DNA from: Loktanella sp. 5RATIMAR09
GTDB lineage: Bacteria > Pseudomonadota > Alphaproteobacteria > Rhodobacterales > Rhodobacteraceae
Length of the DNA stretch: 64,000 bases
Reading direction: 5' to 3'
Assembly: GCF_001419985.1 (NCBI RefSeq)
Contig: NZ_LJAL01000002.1
Span: forward strand, 1 to 64,000
Under the pieces are notes generated by a model, which had not been told where the DNA came from, did not search any database, and saw only the letters and a program-made list of their open reading frames with translations. Shown here in pieces: positions 62,490-64,000 of the stretch (position 1 is its first letter; each line of letters starts with the position of its first letter). The position numbers and the translations under genes were made by a program.

Positions 62490-62960
62490 TCAGGCCAAAT
62501 GCGACCGCAACATCCAGGCGAACTTCTCATGTACTTGGCCGCGCGCAATGCAGAGGTCTTCAGTCAGGGTGTCGCCATGATCAGCGGCAAGCTCGCCTGC
62601 ACCGGCAATGGTTTCGGCCAGTGTTTCCTGCGCTTCCTTCATGAGGCGGATCATCTCTTCGGCCGTGGGCACACCATCAACTTCCGCGACTTTGGACCGT
62701 TTCAACATGCCGGCAAGCGTGCCTTCGGCATGGGCGTCAAGCGCTTTGATCCGTTCGGCCAGATCGTCCTGTGCGACGAAGTGATCTTCGTAGATCTTCT
62801 GGAACAGATCGTGCAACGGCCCGAAAGCCATGCCGGTGACGTTCCAATGGAAATTCTGTGCCAGCATCGTGGTCACGGCGGTTTCTGCGACGCATTGATT
62901 GAGTGCCGTGGCAATCTGCGCAGTTGCGTCGGTTGAAAGCGTAAGGGCGGTTTGGGTCAA
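62490..62960 (-). CDS. dps: Dps-family DNA-protecting ferritin-like protein
   Basis: About 157 residues. The ferroxidase pattern of Dps is visible: NFHWNVTG near residue 36-43, then HFVAQDDLAERIKALD near 60-75. It stores iron with hydrogen peroxide as oxidant and shields DNA. A TTG at 62958-62960 has a perfect AGGAGG five bases before it, whereas the ATG at 62975 has no site, so I prefer the TTG; the alternative adds five residues. An Irr-box-like palindrome lies about 100 bases upstream. Confidence 0.9.
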   Translation of the reverse strand: MTQTALTLSTDATAQIATALNQCVAETAVTTMLAQNFHWNVTGMAFGPLHDLFQKIYEDHFVAQDDLAERIKALDAHAEGTLAGMLKRSKVAEVDGVPTAEEMIRLMKEAQETLAETIAGAGELAADHGDTLTEDLCIARGQVHEKFAWMLRSHLA

Positions 62961-63057
62961 AGGTGCCTCCTGCATCAAAATGATTACTCTGTGCTGGCTG
63001 GCTCTTCGCTGGCTTGCACGTTCTTCATATAAGGTGGAATTGCATCAGACAAGCCTA

Positions 63058-63074
63058 TTTAGAATAATTCTAAA
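63058..63074. promoter_or_regulatory. Irr-box (ICE) like palindrome upstream of dps
   Basis: TTTAGAAT-A-ATTCTAAA is a perfect 17-base palindrome. It matches the general form TTTAGAA-N3-TTCTAAA known for the iron/haem regulator Irr of Alphaproteobacteria. It lies about 100 bases before dps and over the stop codon of the preceding gene. Irr would repress dps under iron shortage. Confidence 0.7.
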
Positions 63075-63492
63075 CTTGAGAAAAACTGTCAGCTACATTG
63101 CGCAAAAGGAACACCAGATTCCGGCGTGCGTGTTTTGGAACGCGCGAGTTTAAGAGGAAGGCGGCGCTGGCCTCATCACCGTTCTTGAGGCTGCGGGCCA
63201 ATGCGATCAGCCATTTTTCGTCGAAGGAGGTGTCCTGCTCTCCGACGCGATAAAAGGCTGGTCGGTGTTTCAAAGCCTGCGACAGGCAGCGCACCAGCAC
63301 TTCGGCGGCGGCGTGTCGCGCGATATTGCGGTTTGTCGACAGGGCGGCACAGGCACCGAAAAGCTCGATATGCGCCTTGCACCGGTTGCTGCGCGCAACG
63401 TCGCGCAAATGGTCGAGCAACCCGTCCGAAGAACACTTTTCGTCCAGCGTCAAAGCGTGGTCGTATGGACTCTGACAAACGGCTGCGGTCAT
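63070..63492 (-). CDS. Conserved-looking hypothetical protein
   Basis: A 140-residue helical, Ala/Arg/Leu-rich cytoplasmic protein. Segments such as LLDHLRDVARSNRCKAHIELFGACAAL, then ALARSLKNGDEASAAFLLNSR read as a real coding sequence with normal codon use. No family is recognised. The stop codon at 63070-63072 lies inside the Irr-box-like palindrome, so the gene directly abuts dps regulation. Confidence 0.6.
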   Translation of the reverse strand: MTAAVCQSPYDHALTLDEKCSSDGLLDHLRDVARSNRCKAHIELFGACAALSTNRNIARHAAAEVLVRCLSQALKHRPAFYRVGEQDTSFDEKWLIALARSLKNGDEASAAFLLNSRVPKHARRNLVFLLRNVADSFSQV

Positions 63493-63534
63493 GGGGGCTT
63501 GGTCCTTGTTCGTGGGTCGTTTATGGTGTGGGGG

Positions 63535-63795
63535 TCAGGCGGCTTTCCCGCCATCCAGCATCGTCAGCGTGACCTTTTTCTTGCGACACCGCTTTTCATA
63601 CGCCTGATCCCAATGTTTGTAGCGCCCCATGACGGCCTGTTGCGCGACGACAAGCGCGACAAAGGCCGCGCGGTGTTTGTTCTTTTTCAAAGCCTTGAAT
63701 GTTGATTTCTGCGCTTTGGTCATGGAGCATCCGATACAATGGCCTTCGCGTTTGAATTTGCAGACGCTGATGCAGGGGCTAGGGATCTTTGGCAT
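63535..63795 (-). CDS. DUF1289 family Cys-rich small protein
   Basis: An 86-residue basic protein with the DUF1289 motif P-C-I-S-V-C-x7-C-x2-C near residues 7-23 (SPCISVCKFKREGHCIGC), probably binding a metal or Fe-S cluster. The C-terminal half is Lys-rich. The family has no established function. Single gene with no obvious operon partner. Confidence 0.8.
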   Translation of the reverse strand: MPKIPSPCISVCKFKREGHCIGCSMTKAQKSTFKALKKNKHRAAFVALVVAQQAVMGRYKHWDQAYEKRCRKKKVTLTMLDGGKAA

Positions 63796-63849
63796 GATAA
63801 GCTCGCTGGATGTTTGGGCAGGGGGCCCGTTCTGGCTGGTGTGTGGTGT

Positions 63850-64000
63850 TCAATGAAGGGTGCGGTCTTGGGGTTTGTTTTGGAGCGGGGCTATGGCGGG
63901 TGCTGTTTGCACCATGCGCTGCATCGCCTGACCGACCCGCGCCGCCATTAGGGCAACCGGTTCGGCATGGCGCGCAGGGACAATCAAGCTTGCGATCATT
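63850..64000 (-). CDS. Partial gene at the right edge
   Basis: On the minus strand an open frame enters from the right edge and stops at TGA 63850-63852. Its last part reads MAARVGQAMQRMVQTAPA, then IAPLQNKPQD. An ATG at 63997-63999 could be the start, giving a 49-residue protein, or the gene may begin outside the window. Too little is visible to name it. Confidence 0.35.
   Translation of the reverse strand, partial: MIASLIVPARHAEPVALMAARVGQAMQRMVQTAPAIAPLQNKPQDRTLH

Overview
The window looks like a chromosomal segment of a marine alphaproteobacterium of the Rhodobacterales (Roseobacter group). The evidence is moderately high GC with densely packed operons joined by ATGA and TAATG overlaps, two TRAP transporters, a single-domain XylG, the pca/pob and hmg aromatic gene sets, an Irr-type palindrome before dps, and small families typical of this order (DUF6525, DUF1289, DUF2783, DUF3422). 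I see no rRNA, tRNA, CRISPR array, insertion sequence or prophage gene. All family names come from reading motifs; no database search was run.

Layout. 1-1.6 kb is an AT-richer stretch with a small secreted protein and a lipoprotein of unknown role. 1.6-7 kb carries a VOC protein, an RluE-like pseudouridine synthase, a DUF3422 membrane protein, a diheme MauG/peroxidase-like protein and a convergent CRTAC1/ASPIC secreted protein that is coupled to the xylose regulator. 7-14.4 kb is a complete xylose locus: ROK-type XylR diverging from xylF-xylH-xylG-xylB-xylA. 14.4-17.8 kb has a GNAT-like protein, a polytopic membrane protein and glycerate 2-kinase. 17.8-21.6 kb holds a second MauG-like protein, a Sel1 protein, a Tat-exported Ser/Pro/Ala-rich small protein and an HPr-kinase-like/PqqD fusion; this is my best candidate for an undescribed system. 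21.6-29.5 kb is a TRAP transporter with a flavin reductase, an aldo/keto reductase, an LLM monooxygenase, a GntR regulator and a Gfo/Idh dehydrogenase, substrate unknown.

29.9-48.6 kb is an aromatic-acid region. A CoA ligase, enoyl-CoA hydratase, SDR dehydrogenase and amidohydrolase resemble the actinobacterial Cou (hydroxycinnamate) set and could turn p-coumarate or ferulate into 4-hydroxybenzoate or vanillate. A MarR repressor, two matching palindromes and a TRAP transporter accompany them. PobA, PcaHG, PcaB and PcaC then carry 4-hydroxybenzoate through protocatechuate to the enol-lactone. No PcaD, PcaIJ or PcaF is present; a metallo-beta-lactamase-fold hydrolase and a BKACE (DUF849) enzyme sit in the operon instead. 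PcaQ diverges from pobA.

49-57.5 kb has a large secreted phytase/esterase-like beta-propeller protein and a homogentisate cluster: MarR, hmgA, fahA, an MBL-fold protein with altered metal motif, and a flavin hydroxylase followed by a 60-residue DUF2783 protein, resembling the MhaA/MhaB 3-hydroxyphenylacetate hydroxylase pair. 57.6-64 kb covers metal and iron functions: an Rrf2 regulator diverging from a ZigA-like GTPase, a five-gene ExbB-ExbD-ExbD-TonB operon, and dps behind an Irr-box-like palindrome, then small hypothetical genes.
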